NCBI GenBank assembly: GCA_040510375.1
Contig: JBEVJC010000025.1
Span: forward strand, 124,001 to 188,000
Origin: JBEVJC01 sp040510375
GTDB taxonomy: Bacteria > Bacteroidota > Bacteroidia > Chitinophagales > Chitinophagaceae
Reading direction: 5' to 3'
DNA: 64,000 nucleotides
Below are positions 35,055 through 44,056 of the stretch, piece by piece. The first letter of the stretch is position 1, and every line of letters begins with the position of its first letter. A program made the translations under genes and the position numbers. The notes below the pieces were generated by a model. It was not told where the DNA came from. It saw only the letters and a list, made by a program, of their open reading frames with translations, and did no database searches.

Positions 35055-35969
35055 CTATCCCGACAATCCATTCCCCACATATCCACCAATCTCCATCAGC
35101 CACGCAATCCCCAGGTGCACCATCAACCCTCCCAGTACCGATCGGGTATTATAAACCAGAATACCCAACAGGACCCCCCCAAAATATGAACTGATACATT
35201 CTCCCAATGGCTTGCCAAAATGTATCGTGCAATAAAAACAGGCCATCGGAAGGATTGCATCCTTACCTGCCCATTTAACAAACGCCAGGATCAGGAACCC
35301 GCGAAAGAATACTTCAATGGAAAGAAAATCGCTTCCGTAACTGAGTTCGAATAATACTTTTTTCCACCAGGGGATTTCACTGAGCGACTGGCTTCCTTCC
35401 AGGTTCTGCAGCTTTGGATAGGTATGCAGGAAGTCAGGCTGGGTAGAAGCAATGATGATCAATGGTACCATGACCAGTAACATAATCACGTAAGGTTTCC
35501 AGACTACTGCTTTTGTGGTAAGTCCATAGAAGCTGCCTTCCTGCCTGGTCTGTTTATAGGTGATCAGTAATAATCCAAACATCACCAGCAATAATACCGG
35601 CCAGTACACCACTTTATTCCAGAATTCAGGATCTTCAGGAAAGGGTAACCGCACGGTGATCGCAGTTTTCAACGCAAAAAACGAAGGCGCAAGAAGTCCC
35701 AGCACCACAAAGGGTCTGATCCTGAAATAATTTTTTGAAGTCAGTACACTGTAAAAAATATAGGGTGCAAGAAAGGCAATGGCAAACACCGCATAACGCA
35801 AAAACAGGAGCGGAAAAAAATCAAGCCCGTCCATCCGGTCATCCCACCCGAAATAATAATTAAAAAAGACCAGGGCCGCAGTGAAGAGCGACGTGGCCAG
35901 CAGGACCCATTTATTCAAACCCCTGATATAATCGCCGATATACCCGAAAACAATCCTCATGATTTCCAT
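35055..35969 (-). CDS. CPBP-family intramembrane glutamic endopeptidase-like protein
   Basis: A 304-residue membrane protein with about eight hydrophobic helices. The C-terminal third has the CPBP (Abi, CAAX protease-like) signatures. Motif 1 is SIEVFFRGFL, with one Glu where the full EExxxR has two. Motif 2 is FYCTIHFGKPLG. Motif 3 is GLMVHLGIAW. The two His residues and one Glu could form a catalytic site. In other bacteria these proteins process prenylated peptides or give bacteriocin immunity; no bacteriocin gene is near. The loss of the second Glu makes activity uncertain. Convergent with the 34068 lipoprotein gene. Confidence 0.83.
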   Translation of the reverse strand: MEIMRIVFGYIGDYIRGLNKWVLLATSLFTAALVFFNYYFGWDDRMDGLDFFPLLFLRYAVFAIAFLAPYIFYSVLTSKNYFRIRPFVVLGLLAPSFFALKTAITVRLPFPEDPEFWNKVVYWPVLLLVMFGLLLITYKQTRQEGSFYGLTTKAVVWKPYVIMLLVMVPLIIIASTQPDFLHTYPKLQNLEGSQSLSEIPWWKKVLFELSYGSDFLSIEVFFRGFLILAFVKWAGKDAILPMACFYCTIHFGKPLGECISSYFGGVLLGILVYNTRSVLGGLMVHLGIAWLMEIGGYVGNGLSG

Positions 35970-36127
35970 TTATACGTATTAATGCAATCCCTCCTGCACG
36001 TAGCACAGCAGAAACAACAGCATTCATGAGGTATATATGATTAACACAAGGATCCCGGCATCCAGGGCAATAGAAACTTCAAAACATTAAAAATAGGGAA
36101 ATCGCACTCCAAAACTGCTGCGTTCCG

Positions 36128-36135
36128 TAGTTTTG
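36128..36135 (+). promoter_or_regulatory. -7 element TAGTTTTG, 5 nt before the start codon
   Basis: It matches TAnnTTTG and ends 5 bases before the ATG at 36141. If the ATG at 36150 is used instead, the leader would be about 9 bases. No -33 TTG is seen. Confidence 0.4.
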
Positions 36136-36140
36136 TTCAA

Positions 36141-37301
36141 ATGATCAGCATGCGGTTTATCAGCGTGGCATTTATTATTACCAGTTTGTTCCTGCTGGCT
36201 TCCTGCCGTACTACCGAAAAGATCGATAGTACATCCCGGCCATCCATCTCGTCACTGAAATTCCTGGATAGCGCCGTAGTCCCTTTTGGCAGGAAATTCC
36301 GTGGAACTACTATCGGTGGTTTGTCGGGGATCGACTATGTGCCCAGCCGTAATATTTACTACCTGATCAGTGATGATCCCTCTGCATTTAATCCCGCCCG
36401 TTTCTATACGGCACAGATTACGATCAACGACTACCGGATCGACAGCGTGACCATCGTAGCGGTGGATTCCCTCTGGGATTCCAACGGCCATCTGTATCCG
36501 GATATCCGCAAAGACCGCACCCATTCGGCCGATGTGGAGGCACTACGTTACAATCCCGCCCGCGACGAACTGATCCGCACCAGCGAAGGACAACGGGTGA
36601 AAAACGACAGCACACACGACCTGCAGGATCCCACAATCGTGATCATGGAACGTGATGGGCGCTTTAAAGACAGTGTGGTCCTGCCTCCGAATATCCATGT
36701 GTTTGACCAGGACAAAGGAGTACGCCACAATATGGTGTTCGAGGGAATCAGCTTCATTAAAAATAACCGCGAGTTCCTGGTGAGCCTGGAAGGATCGCTG
36801 TATGAAGACGGACCGAATGCTGCAACCGGCGACACCACCGCATGGGTTCGCTTGCTCCTTTTCGACCGGGATAAAAAACGTTCCACTGCCCAGTACGCCT
36901 ATAATTTGGATCCCGTTCCCCATCTGCCAGATCCCCCCGGTTCTTTTAAAATAAATGGGATTTCTGACATACTTTCCGTAGGAAATGACCGGCTGCTCGT
37001 AGTGGAAAGGGCATGGTCCACCGGAAGAAAACCTTCAGATATCCGGGTTTATCTCGCGGATTTGCGGAGAGCTTCGGATATCTCCAAAAGCACCTCCTTA
37101 AAATCAAAACATCCGCGTCGTCCGCTCACAAAGAAGCTGCTGCTGAATATGGACGATCTGGGATTCACCATTTATAATATAGAAGGAGTGACATTCGGGC
37201 CCGATCTACCGAATGGTCATCACACACTGGTGTTTGTTTCGGATGATAATTTCCTGGACAACCAGCAAACACAGTTCCTGCTTTTTGAAGTGATTCCATA
37301 G
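36141..37301 (+). CDS. Phytase-like esterase lipoprotein
   Basis: The 386 residues have a lipoprotein signal (lipobox LLASC, Cys at about 22). The body matches the esterase-like activity of phytase family (Pfam 13449): GGLSGIDYVPSRNIYYLISDD near the start, ADVEALRYNPARDELI, MVFEGISFIKNNREFLVSLEG, and at the end YNIEGVTFGPDLPNGHHTLVFVSDDN, all in order. The likely fold is a beta-propeller that hydrolyses phosphate esters, acting in the periplasm or at the surface. ATG at 36141 or 36150 are both possible. It is 85 bases before the penicillin acylase gene and may be co-transcribed. Confidence 0.87.
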   Translation: MISMRFISVAFIITSLFLLASCRTTEKIDSTSRPSISSLKFLDSAVVPFGRKFRGTTIGGLSGIDYVPSRNIYYLISDDPSAFNPARFYTAQITINDYRIDSVTIVAVDSLWDSNGHLYPDIRKDRTHSADVEALRYNPARDELIRTSEGQRVKNDSTHDLQDPTIVIMERDGRFKDSVVLPPNIHVFDQDKGVRHNMVFEGISFIKNNREFLVSLEGSLYEDGPNAATGDTTAWVRLLLFDRDKKRSTAQYAYNLDPVPHLPDPPGSFKINGISDILSVGNDRLLVVERAWSTGRKPSDIRVYLADLRRASDISKSTSLKSKHPRRPLTKKLLLNMDDLGFTIYNIEGVTFGPDLPNGHHTLVFVSDDNFLDNQQTQFLLFEVIP

Positions 37302-37386
37302 GGATAAAATAACCGGTAAAAATCCGGACGGACAATAATTCTTCATCAACCAATTTCTTTTTTATCTTTCGGCTAATTGACCAACT

Positions 37387-39834
37387 ATGCGAATAATTCC
37401 TTTCGTTGTTTCGGCAGCGATCACAACCGGACTGGTGATTGTATTAAATACAAAATGGGGCACCATACCACCATTGGGAAATTTTTTCAGCCCGCAACAT
37501 GGATTCTGGCAGAATGCGGAATCTGCCGATGCCGACTATAATGCTGATATAAAAGTTCCTGGCCTGCAAGGCCCGGCCAGCGTGTATTTCGACGATCGCC
37601 TGGTACCGCATGTAATGGCTTCATCAGATAATGATGCTTACTTTCTGCAAGGTTACCTGCACGCCAGGTTCCGCCTCTGGCAAATGGAATTCCAGGTCTT
37701 TGCCGCCGGTGGAATGGTGAGCCAGGTACTGGGCGCCGGCCCCGATTCCGCCTACCTCCATTACGATCGCAGCATGCGCCGGCTGGGGATGAACTATGCC
37801 GCAGAAAAAACCCTGGAAGTAATGAATGCCGATCCGGTGATGTTGTCCCAGCAAAATGCGTATACCGCTGGTGTGAATGCCTATATCGATCAGCTGACCG
37901 AAAGCCAGTTGCCGATTGAATATAAATTGCTCGACTACCGACCGGAAAAATGGACCAACCTGAAATCGGCCCTCTTTGCCAAATACATCAGTTACGACCT
38001 GGCAGGAAACGACGACGATCTCGAATATACCAATGCCCGGAATTCACTGACTCTTCCGGATTTCGAAAAACTGTTCCCCATCCGGCCCGATTCCTTAAAA
38101 CCGATTGTTCCGGTTACCGAAAATAATTACCCTGCAACAGCGGCATTCAATCTTACCCCGCCTGCCTCGGCCGACTCACTTTATTTTACTTATAAAAAAG
38201 ACAGTTTTACCAATGTCCTTCCGGAACCCGATAAGGATAACGGCAGTAATAACTGGGCAGTGGCGGGTTCCAATACCATGGACGGTGTGCCAATCCTTTG
38301 TAATGATCCGCATCTTGGTCTTAACCTCCCCTCGATCTGGTACGAAATGCAGATCACTACCCCCAACTTCAATGCATATGGGGTTACCTTCCCCGGATCG
38401 GCAAATATTGTAATTGGTTTCAACGATAGCATTGCCTTTGGATTTACCAACTCCGGTCGCGATGTAAAGGATTATTACCAGATCCGTTTCAAAGACCGTA
38501 ACATGGATGAATACTGGTTCGACAGTGCCTGGGTCAAAACCACCAAGAGGGTAGAACTGCTTACCGTCCGCGGTGGTGCCCCGATGGCCGATACAGTTGC
38601 CTATACTATTTTCGGGCCCGTTATCTACGATCATACATTCCCCGCTGCACCCACAAATAATAATTACTATGCAGTACGTTGGAAGGCGCAGGACCCATCG
38701 AACGAAATGAAAATGTTCTATGGACTGAACCATGCAAAAAATTATGATGACTATGCCGAAGCAATCAAATCATTGAGTTGCCCCGGCCAGAACCCGGTGT
38801 TTGCAAGTGTCAGCGGTGATATCGCGATCTGGCAACAGGCCGATTTCCCAGCCAAATGGCGGAGGCAGGGCGATTTCTTCATGCCCGGTGAAGACAGCTC
38901 CTATATGTGGGCCGGTATTATCCCGCAACCGGAAAATCCGCATATGAAAAATCCTGTTCGCGGATATGTAAGCAGTGCCAATCAGTTGTCGGTTGATACA
39001 TCTTATCCATATTATACAGGTAACAGTTTTCCCGTGTACCGCGGTTATATCATCAACCGGAACCTTGATTCGATGCGCAACATAACCGTGCGTGATATGC
39101 AGCGGTTGCAGACCAATAATTACAATGTGAAGGCTGAATTTGCAAGGGGGATTTTATTACAGACTGATCAGACAAATCTCAACCTCGATGAAAAAAAATA
39201 CCTGAACATGTTTCGTATGTGGAATCTCCGCAACGACCCGAATGAAGTAGGAGCCACCGTCTTTACGGTATGGTGGTCAGAGCTGGAGAAAGCGGTTTGG
39301 TCCGATGAACTGGAACGTCCCGGTGTTCCCATGCCATGGCCTGAAGAATCAACGCTGGTCGATGGTCTCCGCAGCGACAGTGTCTATAAATTCATCGACG
39401 ATATCAATACGCCACGGCAGGAAACCCTGGCCGATCTGCTTGCGGGTTCCCTAAAAAAAGCATCGATTAAATTAAAGGCATCCGAACTTGATGGTAAGCT
39501 GAAATGGAGTGCCTACCAGGGCACCAGGGTTCTTCACCTGTTGAAACTTCCGGCCTTCAGCCGGTTGAATCTTCCGGCAGGCGGGGGAGAAGGCATCATT
39601 AATGCCACCAAGGAAAACCATGGTCCAAGCTGGCGGATGGTTGTCCGTATGGACCAGCAGCCGCAGGGTTTTGGAATCTATCCGGGTGGTCAGAGTGGTA
39701 ACCCCGGCAGCAGGTTCTATGATAATTTTGTAGATGCATGGGTAAAAGGGGAGTACTATCCGTTATGGGTGATGAAGTCGACTGACCTGGGCGACAAACG
39801 TATTAAGTGGATAATGAATTTTTCAAAAAGCTGA
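37387..39834 (+). CDS. Penicillin acylase family Ntn-hydrolase
   Basis: An 815-residue exported amidase precursor that cuts itself into alpha and beta chains. The N-terminal membrane segment (about 5-22) serves as signal or anchor. After a linker, autocleavage should expose Ser287 in DNGSNNWAVAGS, the start of the beta chain. The oxyanion region follows in DGVPILCNDPHLGLNLPS. Near the C-terminus GPSWRMVVRM and PGGQSGNPGSRFYDN are usual family segments. Natural substrates in this family include acyl-homoserine lactones and beta-lactams; none can be chosen here. Between the phytase-like gene and a small membrane protein gene on the same strand. Confidence 0.93.
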   Translation: MRIIPFVVSAAITTGLVIVLNTKWGTIPPLGNFFSPQHGFWQNAESADADYNADIKVPGLQGPASVYFDDRLVPHVMASSDNDAYFLQGYLHARFRLWQMEFQVFAAGGMVSQVLGAGPDSAYLHYDRSMRRLGMNYAAEKTLEVMNADPVMLSQQNAYTAGVNAYIDQLTESQLPIEYKLLDYRPEKWTNLKSALFAKYISYDLAGNDDDLEYTNARNSLTLPDFEKLFPIRPDSLKPIVPVTENNYPATAAFNLTPPASADSLYFTYKKDSFTNVLPEPDKDNGSNNWAVAGSNTMDGVPILCNDPHLGLNLPSIWYEMQITTPNFNAYGVTFPGSANIVIGFNDSIAFGFTNSGRDVKDYYQIRFKDRNMDEYWFDSAWVKTTKRVELLTVRGGAPMADTVAYTIFGPVIYDHTFPAAPTNNNYYAVRWKAQDPSNEMKMFYGLNHAKNYDDYAEAIKSLSCPGQNPVFASVSGDIAIWQQADFPAKWRRQGDFFMPGEDSSYMWAGIIPQPENPHMKNPVRGYVSSANQLSVDTSYPYYTGNSFPVYRGYIINRNLDSMRNITVRDMQRLQTNNYNVKAEFARGILLQTDQTNLNLDEKKYLNMFRMWNLRNDPNEVGATVFTVWWSELEKAVWSDELERPGVPMPWPEESTLVDGLRSDSVYKFIDDINTPRQETLADLLAGSLKKASIKLKASELDGKLKWSAYQGTRVLHLLKLPAFSRLNLPAGGGEGIINATKENHGPSWRMVVRMDQQPQGFGIYPGGQSGNPGSRFYDNFVDAWVKGEYYPLWVMKSTDLGDKRIKWIMNFSKS

Positions 39835-39859
39835 TCTTACCAAACCATTATAAGTTGAT

Positions 39860-40207
39860 ATGAAATTCCTGGCTGCATTTATCCTGACTGGATTATTGTG
39901 TTTTATCGGTGGACTGTATGCCCCCTGGTGGGTGATCGCACCAATTGCATTTGTTGTCGCCTTACTAATTCCGCAGCGCCCCTGGAACTCCTGGGCTACG
40001 GGATTCCTGGCCGTTTTTGTTACCTGGGGTTTTATCGCTTTCTGGATCGATTCCCATAACCAGAGCCTGCTGGCCGGCAAGATTGGCGAGTTGCTGGGAG
40101 TGGGAAACAAACCATTCCTGCTGGTGCTGATTACGGGCCTGATAGGTGGACTGGTAGCGGGTTTCGCCGCACTCACCGGCCTCTTCCTGCGCGCGTCAAG
40201 GAAATGA
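39860..40207 (+). CDS. Small four-helix membrane protein, unknown function
   Basis: A 115-residue protein made almost wholly of hydrophobic helices: residues about 2-18, 21-37, 45-65 and 85-110. It has a basic C-terminus (RASRK), which fits an inside tail. GNKPFLLVLITGLIGGLVAGFAAL ends the last helix region. No family recognised. It begins 26 bases after the penicillin acylase gene, so it may be part of that transcript. Codon use is like the neighbours and the start ATG is plain. Confidence 0.7.
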   Translation: MKFLAAFILTGLLCFIGGLYAPWWVIAPIAFVVALLIPQRPWNSWATGFLAVFVTWGFIAFWIDSHNQSLLAGKIGELLGVGNKPFLLVLITGLIGGLVAGFAALTGLFLRASRK

Positions 40208-40289
40208 ATGGAAGGGGGAGCAGCTGTTTTTTACATTTCCGTAACATACATGCACCTACATTCGTAGAACTGTATACCCCAACTAACTC

Positions 40290-42788
40290 ATGAGAAGATC
40301 TTTAATTTTATTAGCCTTACTGTTAATTACTACCTGTTCAATCGCCGGCACCATCTCCGGCACTATCAGGGATAACAAGGGATCGCCCCTTCCATATGCA
40401 TCCATCAGCGTAAAGGGAACCAATCGCGGTACCACCTCCAATAGCAGCGGAAGATATTCCCTTTCATTGTCACCAGGTGAATACACCCTGGTAGCCCAGT
40501 ACGTCGGTTACTCAAAAACGGAGAAATCCATAACTGTTACCGACGCGTCTGCCACACTTGATTTTGATCTGTCGATCCAGGAACTGACACTGGGAGAAGT
40601 GATCGTAAAAAAAGGGGAGGACCCGGCCTATGAAATCATCAGGCAGGCAATAAAAAAACGCGACTATTACAACGACCAGGTTGATTCATTTACCGTTATG
40701 GTCTATATCAAGGGACTGCTTCGTTCCGGGACCATGCCCAAAAAACTATTCGGCCAGAAAATTGAAAGGGACGATAGTGACGGACTCGATTCGCTGGGTA
40801 AGGGCATTCTTTATTTGTCCGAATCATTAACGCAGGTTGATTACAGCAAACCTGACAAGATTAAATACAAGGTAATATCATCCCGCGAAAGTGGCGGTGG
40901 ATATGGCTTCAGCTTTCCCTTCTTCATCAATTTTTACCAGAACAATGTTACTGTTTTTGGTAATAACCTTAATCCTCGCGGTTTTATTTCACCAATTGCC
41001 GATGGTGCATTGAACTATTACCGGTTCCGATACGAAGGCTTTTTTATGGAAGACGGTAAAATGGTCAACACGATCCGTGTTACCCCCCGAAGGAAAAATG
41101 AACCGCTGTTCAGCGGTGTAATCCAGATTGTGGAAGACGACTGGCGCATCTATAGTACCGACCTGTATGCAACGAAAGGACAGCAACTTGAAATGCTTGA
41201 TTCCATTCGCGTGATCCAGATGCACGCTCCCGTAAGCACTAATGTATGGAAAACAAAAAGCCAGGTATTACAACTGGAACTGCGACAGTTTGGTTTTCAT
41301 ATCACCGGCAGTTTTGTAAATGTTTACTCCGACTACAATATCAATCCGGGGTTTGAGAAAAAACATTTCGGACGCACGATCATGAAATATGATACGGCTT
41401 TCAATAAAAAAGATACCAGTTACTGGAATGCTGTGCGACCGGTGGCACTGGAGAATGATGAAAAAAGGAATTTTATTTTCAGGGATAGTATCAGCCGTGT
41501 CTGGCGCGACTCTTCCCTTAGTAAACGCCGGCTCGATTCCCTTCGCAGCAGCCGCGAACCATTAACCGTAAAAGGGATTCTCTGGTCGGGCGAAAGCAAT
41601 TACTTCTATTCAAAAAGATCCGTTACCAACTGGCAGTTGAAACCTCTGATCAGGCAGCTGGAATATAATACCGTTGAAGGATGGGTGGTCAAACTGGACC
41701 AGTCGTTCCGGTACACCAGGAGAAAAAGCAGATATAATTTCCTGCTCGACTGGAATACCCGTTACGGTTTCAGCAATTCCCATCTTAATTCCTGGGGAGA
41801 ACTGACCATCGACCCGCGGGCACGCAGTTACCGCAACCGCTACCTGAAAATCTCAGGAGGTAAACGCGTATCCCAGTTTAACCACGATAACCCGGTGAGC
41901 CCATTGATGAATTCCCTCTATACCATTCTCTGGGAAAAAAATTTCCTGAAGATTTATGAGAACTGGTTTGGAAGACTGGAGTATAATAACCGGCTCGAGA
42001 GCGGGCTGCTGTTTAATGTGTCCACCACTTTTGAAAACAGGATCCCGCTGATGAATACCACCAACTGGAGCCTGTACAATAAAGAACGGCAGTTTACTTC
42101 CAACCATCCTGTTGAACTGACTGATATTCCCTTCAACCGTCACCAGGCATTGGTTGCGGCAGCACGGATCAGCTATCAACCGGGACAACGGTATATAGAA
42201 TTTCCGGATTATAAAATGGCCCTTCCATCCAAAGCGCCTGTTTTCACACTGGAGTATGCAAAGGGAATAAAGAACCTGCTGGGTAGTGATGTTGATTTTG
42301 ATAAATGGAAATTCTCCATGGCCGATAATATCAATTTTAAAATTGCCGGTGAGTTCAGGTACCGGGTGGGTGCCGGTGGATTCCTGAATAATAATCGCGT
42401 GGAAATTCCCGACCAGCAGCATTTTAATGGCAACCAGATGTTCTATAATTTCAAATACCTGCATAGCTTCCAGCTGGCGCCGTATTACCGGTATAGTAAT
42501 TCAGAGAACTTCTTTGTGTATGGTCACGCCGAACATCATTTCAACGGATTACTGACAAACAAGATCCCGTTGTTTAACCGGCTTAAATGGTACCTGGTGG
42601 GTGGTGCCAATACATTTTATGTAAACCAGGATAATTATTATGTGGAGGTGTTCGCCGGGGTGGAAAACATTTTTAAAGTTTTCCGGGTCGATTTTGTGAC
42701 GGCCATCCAACCCGGTGAGTCCAACAATTTTGGCGTGAGAGTAGGACTGGGCGGACTTCTTGGCGGCAAGATCAGCTTCGGCCAGTAA
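40290..42788 (+). CDS. DUF5686 outer-membrane protein with carboxypeptidase-like N-terminal domain
   Basis: The 832 residues start with a signal peptide (to about residue 20). A CarboxypepD-regulatory-like domain follows (TISGTIRDNKGSPLPYASISVKGT in pieces, to about 110), with the VGYSKTEKSITV end. The remainder is the DUF5686 region, with TPRRKNEPLFSGVIQIVEDDWRI in pieces and a C-terminal set of amphipathic strands that ends GVRVGLGGLLGGKISFGQ, typical of an outer-membrane barrel. Its role is unknown; the domain order is common in Bacteroidota. It is not paired with a SusD gene. Slightly upstream is a TACATTCG sequence that may be a weak -7 element. Confidence 0.88.
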   Translation: MRRSLILLALLLITTCSIAGTISGTIRDNKGSPLPYASISVKGTNRGTTSNSSGRYSLSLSPGEYTLVAQYVGYSKTEKSITVTDASATLDFDLSIQELTLGEVIVKKGEDPAYEIIRQAIKKRDYYNDQVDSFTVMVYIKGLLRSGTMPKKLFGQKIERDDSDGLDSLGKGILYLSESLTQVDYSKPDKIKYKVISSRESGGGYGFSFPFFINFYQNNVTVFGNNLNPRGFISPIADGALNYYRFRYEGFFMEDGKMVNTIRVTPRRKNEPLFSGVIQIVEDDWRIYSTDLYATKGQQLEMLDSIRVIQMHAPVSTNVWKTKSQVLQLELRQFGFHITGSFVNVYSDYNINPGFEKKHFGRTIMKYDTAFNKKDTSYWNAVRPVALENDEKRNFIFRDSISRVWRDSSLSKRRLDSLRSSREPLTVKGILWSGESNYFYSKRSVTNWQLKPLIRQLEYNTVEGWVVKLDQSFRYTRRKSRYNFLLDWNTRYGFSNSHLNSWGELTIDPRARSYRNRYLKISGGKRVSQFNHDNPVSPLMNSLYTILWEKNFLKIYENWFGRLEYNNRLESGLLFNVSTTFENRIPLMNTTNWSLYNKERQFTSNHPVELTDIPFNRHQALVAAARISYQPGQRYIEFPDYKMALPSKAPVFTLEYAKGIKNLLGSDVDFDKWKFSMADNINFKIAGEFRYRVGAGGFLNNNRVEIPDQQHFNGNQMFYNFKYLHSFQLAPYYRYSNSENFFVYGHAEHHFNGLLTNKIPLFNRLKWYLVGGANTFYVNQDNYYVEVFAGVENIFKVFRVDFVTAIQPGESNNFGVRVGLGGLLGGKISFGQ

Positions 42789-42801
42789 TTTTTTTATAAG
42801 T

Positions 42802-42809
42802 ATATTTGC
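42802..42809 (+). promoter_or_regulatory. -7 element TATATTTG upstream of trhO
   Basis: It matches TAnnTTTG. A start near 42815 gives a leader of about 65 bases. It lies inside the false upstream extension of the trhO frame and supports the start at 42880. No -33 TTG seen. Confidence 0.4.
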
Positions 42810-42879
42810 CCCTGAAATTTGGTTCAGCCTGCAACTGACCGATTCGTTAATTACCACCCCGGTGGTTCAAATTTCAATG

Positions 42880-43929
42880 ATGGCCCTACATAACCGCGTT
42901 TCCCGAAAGGAACTGAAGGAACGGATCCTGCTGGATCCAATTCCACGCACTACTTTATCTTTCTATTGTTATTTCAGGATCGCCGATCCTGCTTCCTTCC
43001 GTGATACCCTCTTTAAGGACCTGAGCGACCTGGGTGTACTCGGCAGGATCTATGTAGCCGAAGAAGGGATTAATGCACAGATGAGCGTTCCTTCCGGGAA
43101 ACTGGAGGAGTTCCGTTCTTACCTTTATTCGATCGGCGGACTTGAAGGCCTTCGCCTCAATATTGCAGTAAACGATGACGGTAAATCTTTTTATGTACTC
43201 GATATCAAAGTCCGCAGGAAGATTGTAGCCGATGGAATCGATGACCCGGATTTTAATATGGACAGGAAGGGACAGTATGTAAACGCCACTTCGTTCAACG
43301 AACTGACCAATGATCCTGATACGGTAGTGATCGATATGCGTAATCACTATGAATTTGAAGTGGGTCATTTTGAAAAGGCAATCGAGATTCCCAGCGATAC
43401 ATTCCGGGAGCAATTGCCAATGGCTGCGGAGATGATGAAGGCCGACAAAGACCGGAATATTATTATGTACTGCACCGGAGGCATTCGTTGTGAAAAAGCA
43501 TCTGCCTATATGTTACATAAGGGATTCAGGAATGTATTCCACCTTGAGGGCGGTATTATCAATTATGCAAATGAGGTGAAGTCGCTGGGACTTGAAAATA
43601 AATTCCACGGAAAAAATTTTGTATTTGACCAGCGGCTTGGTGAAAGGATCACCGATGAGATTATATCATTATGTCATCAGTGTGGCCAGCCCGCCGATAC
43701 CCATGTCAATTGCGTGAATGATGCCTGCCACCTGCTGTTTATTCAATGTGAGGAATGCCGTCAAAAAATGGAAGGCTGCTGCAGCCAGGAATGTCTCGAT
43801 TTTATCCGTCTGCCGGAAGAAGAACAAAAGGAACGTCGCGCAGGTATTGATAAAGGAAGAAATGTCTTTAATAAAGCCCGCAGTCGTTCACCGCGACACC
43901 GGAACCCGGAAGATGAAGACAGTCAGTAA
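42880..43929 (+). CDS. trhO: Oxygen-dependent tRNA uridine(34) hydroxylase (rhodanese type)
   Basis: The start MALHNRVSRK gives 349 residues; ATG codons at 42877 and 42880 are adjacent, and the open extension back to 42760 overlaps the DUF5686 gene. TrhO makes 5-hydroxyuridine at the wobble base of some tRNAs. N-terminal domain: FYCYFRIADPASFR and YVAEEGINAQMSVP. The rhodanese domain carries the active Cys in C198-TGGIRC (second Cys 204). A C-terminal Cys cluster follows (CHQCGQ, CVNDACH, CEECRQK, CCSQEC), likely zinc-binding. A charged tail ends the protein. Family assignment firm; it is transcribed alone. Confidence 0.93.
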   Translation: MALHNRVSRKELKERILLDPIPRTTLSFYCYFRIADPASFRDTLFKDLSDLGVLGRIYVAEEGINAQMSVPSGKLEEFRSYLYSIGGLEGLRLNIAVNDDGKSFYVLDIKVRRKIVADGIDDPDFNMDRKGQYVNATSFNELTNDPDTVVIDMRNHYEFEVGHFEKAIEIPSDTFREQLPMAAEMMKADKDRNIIMYCTGGIRCEKASAYMLHKGFRNVFHLEGGIINYANEVKSLGLENKFHGKNFVFDQRLGERITDEIISLCHQCGQPADTHVNCVNDACHLLFIQCEECRQKMEGCCSQECLDFIRLPEEEQKERRAGIDKGRNVFNKARSRSPRHRNPEDEDSQ

Positions 43930-44056
43930 TGCACAGCTAGTCACTGCCACCGGGACCCGGAGACACGTTGATTCCATACCGGATCAGCATCGGTATTAAC
44001 CCCATAAAGGCAACGGGTCATAAACTTTATCCAGGATAGGGTTGAATCAATTTCCA

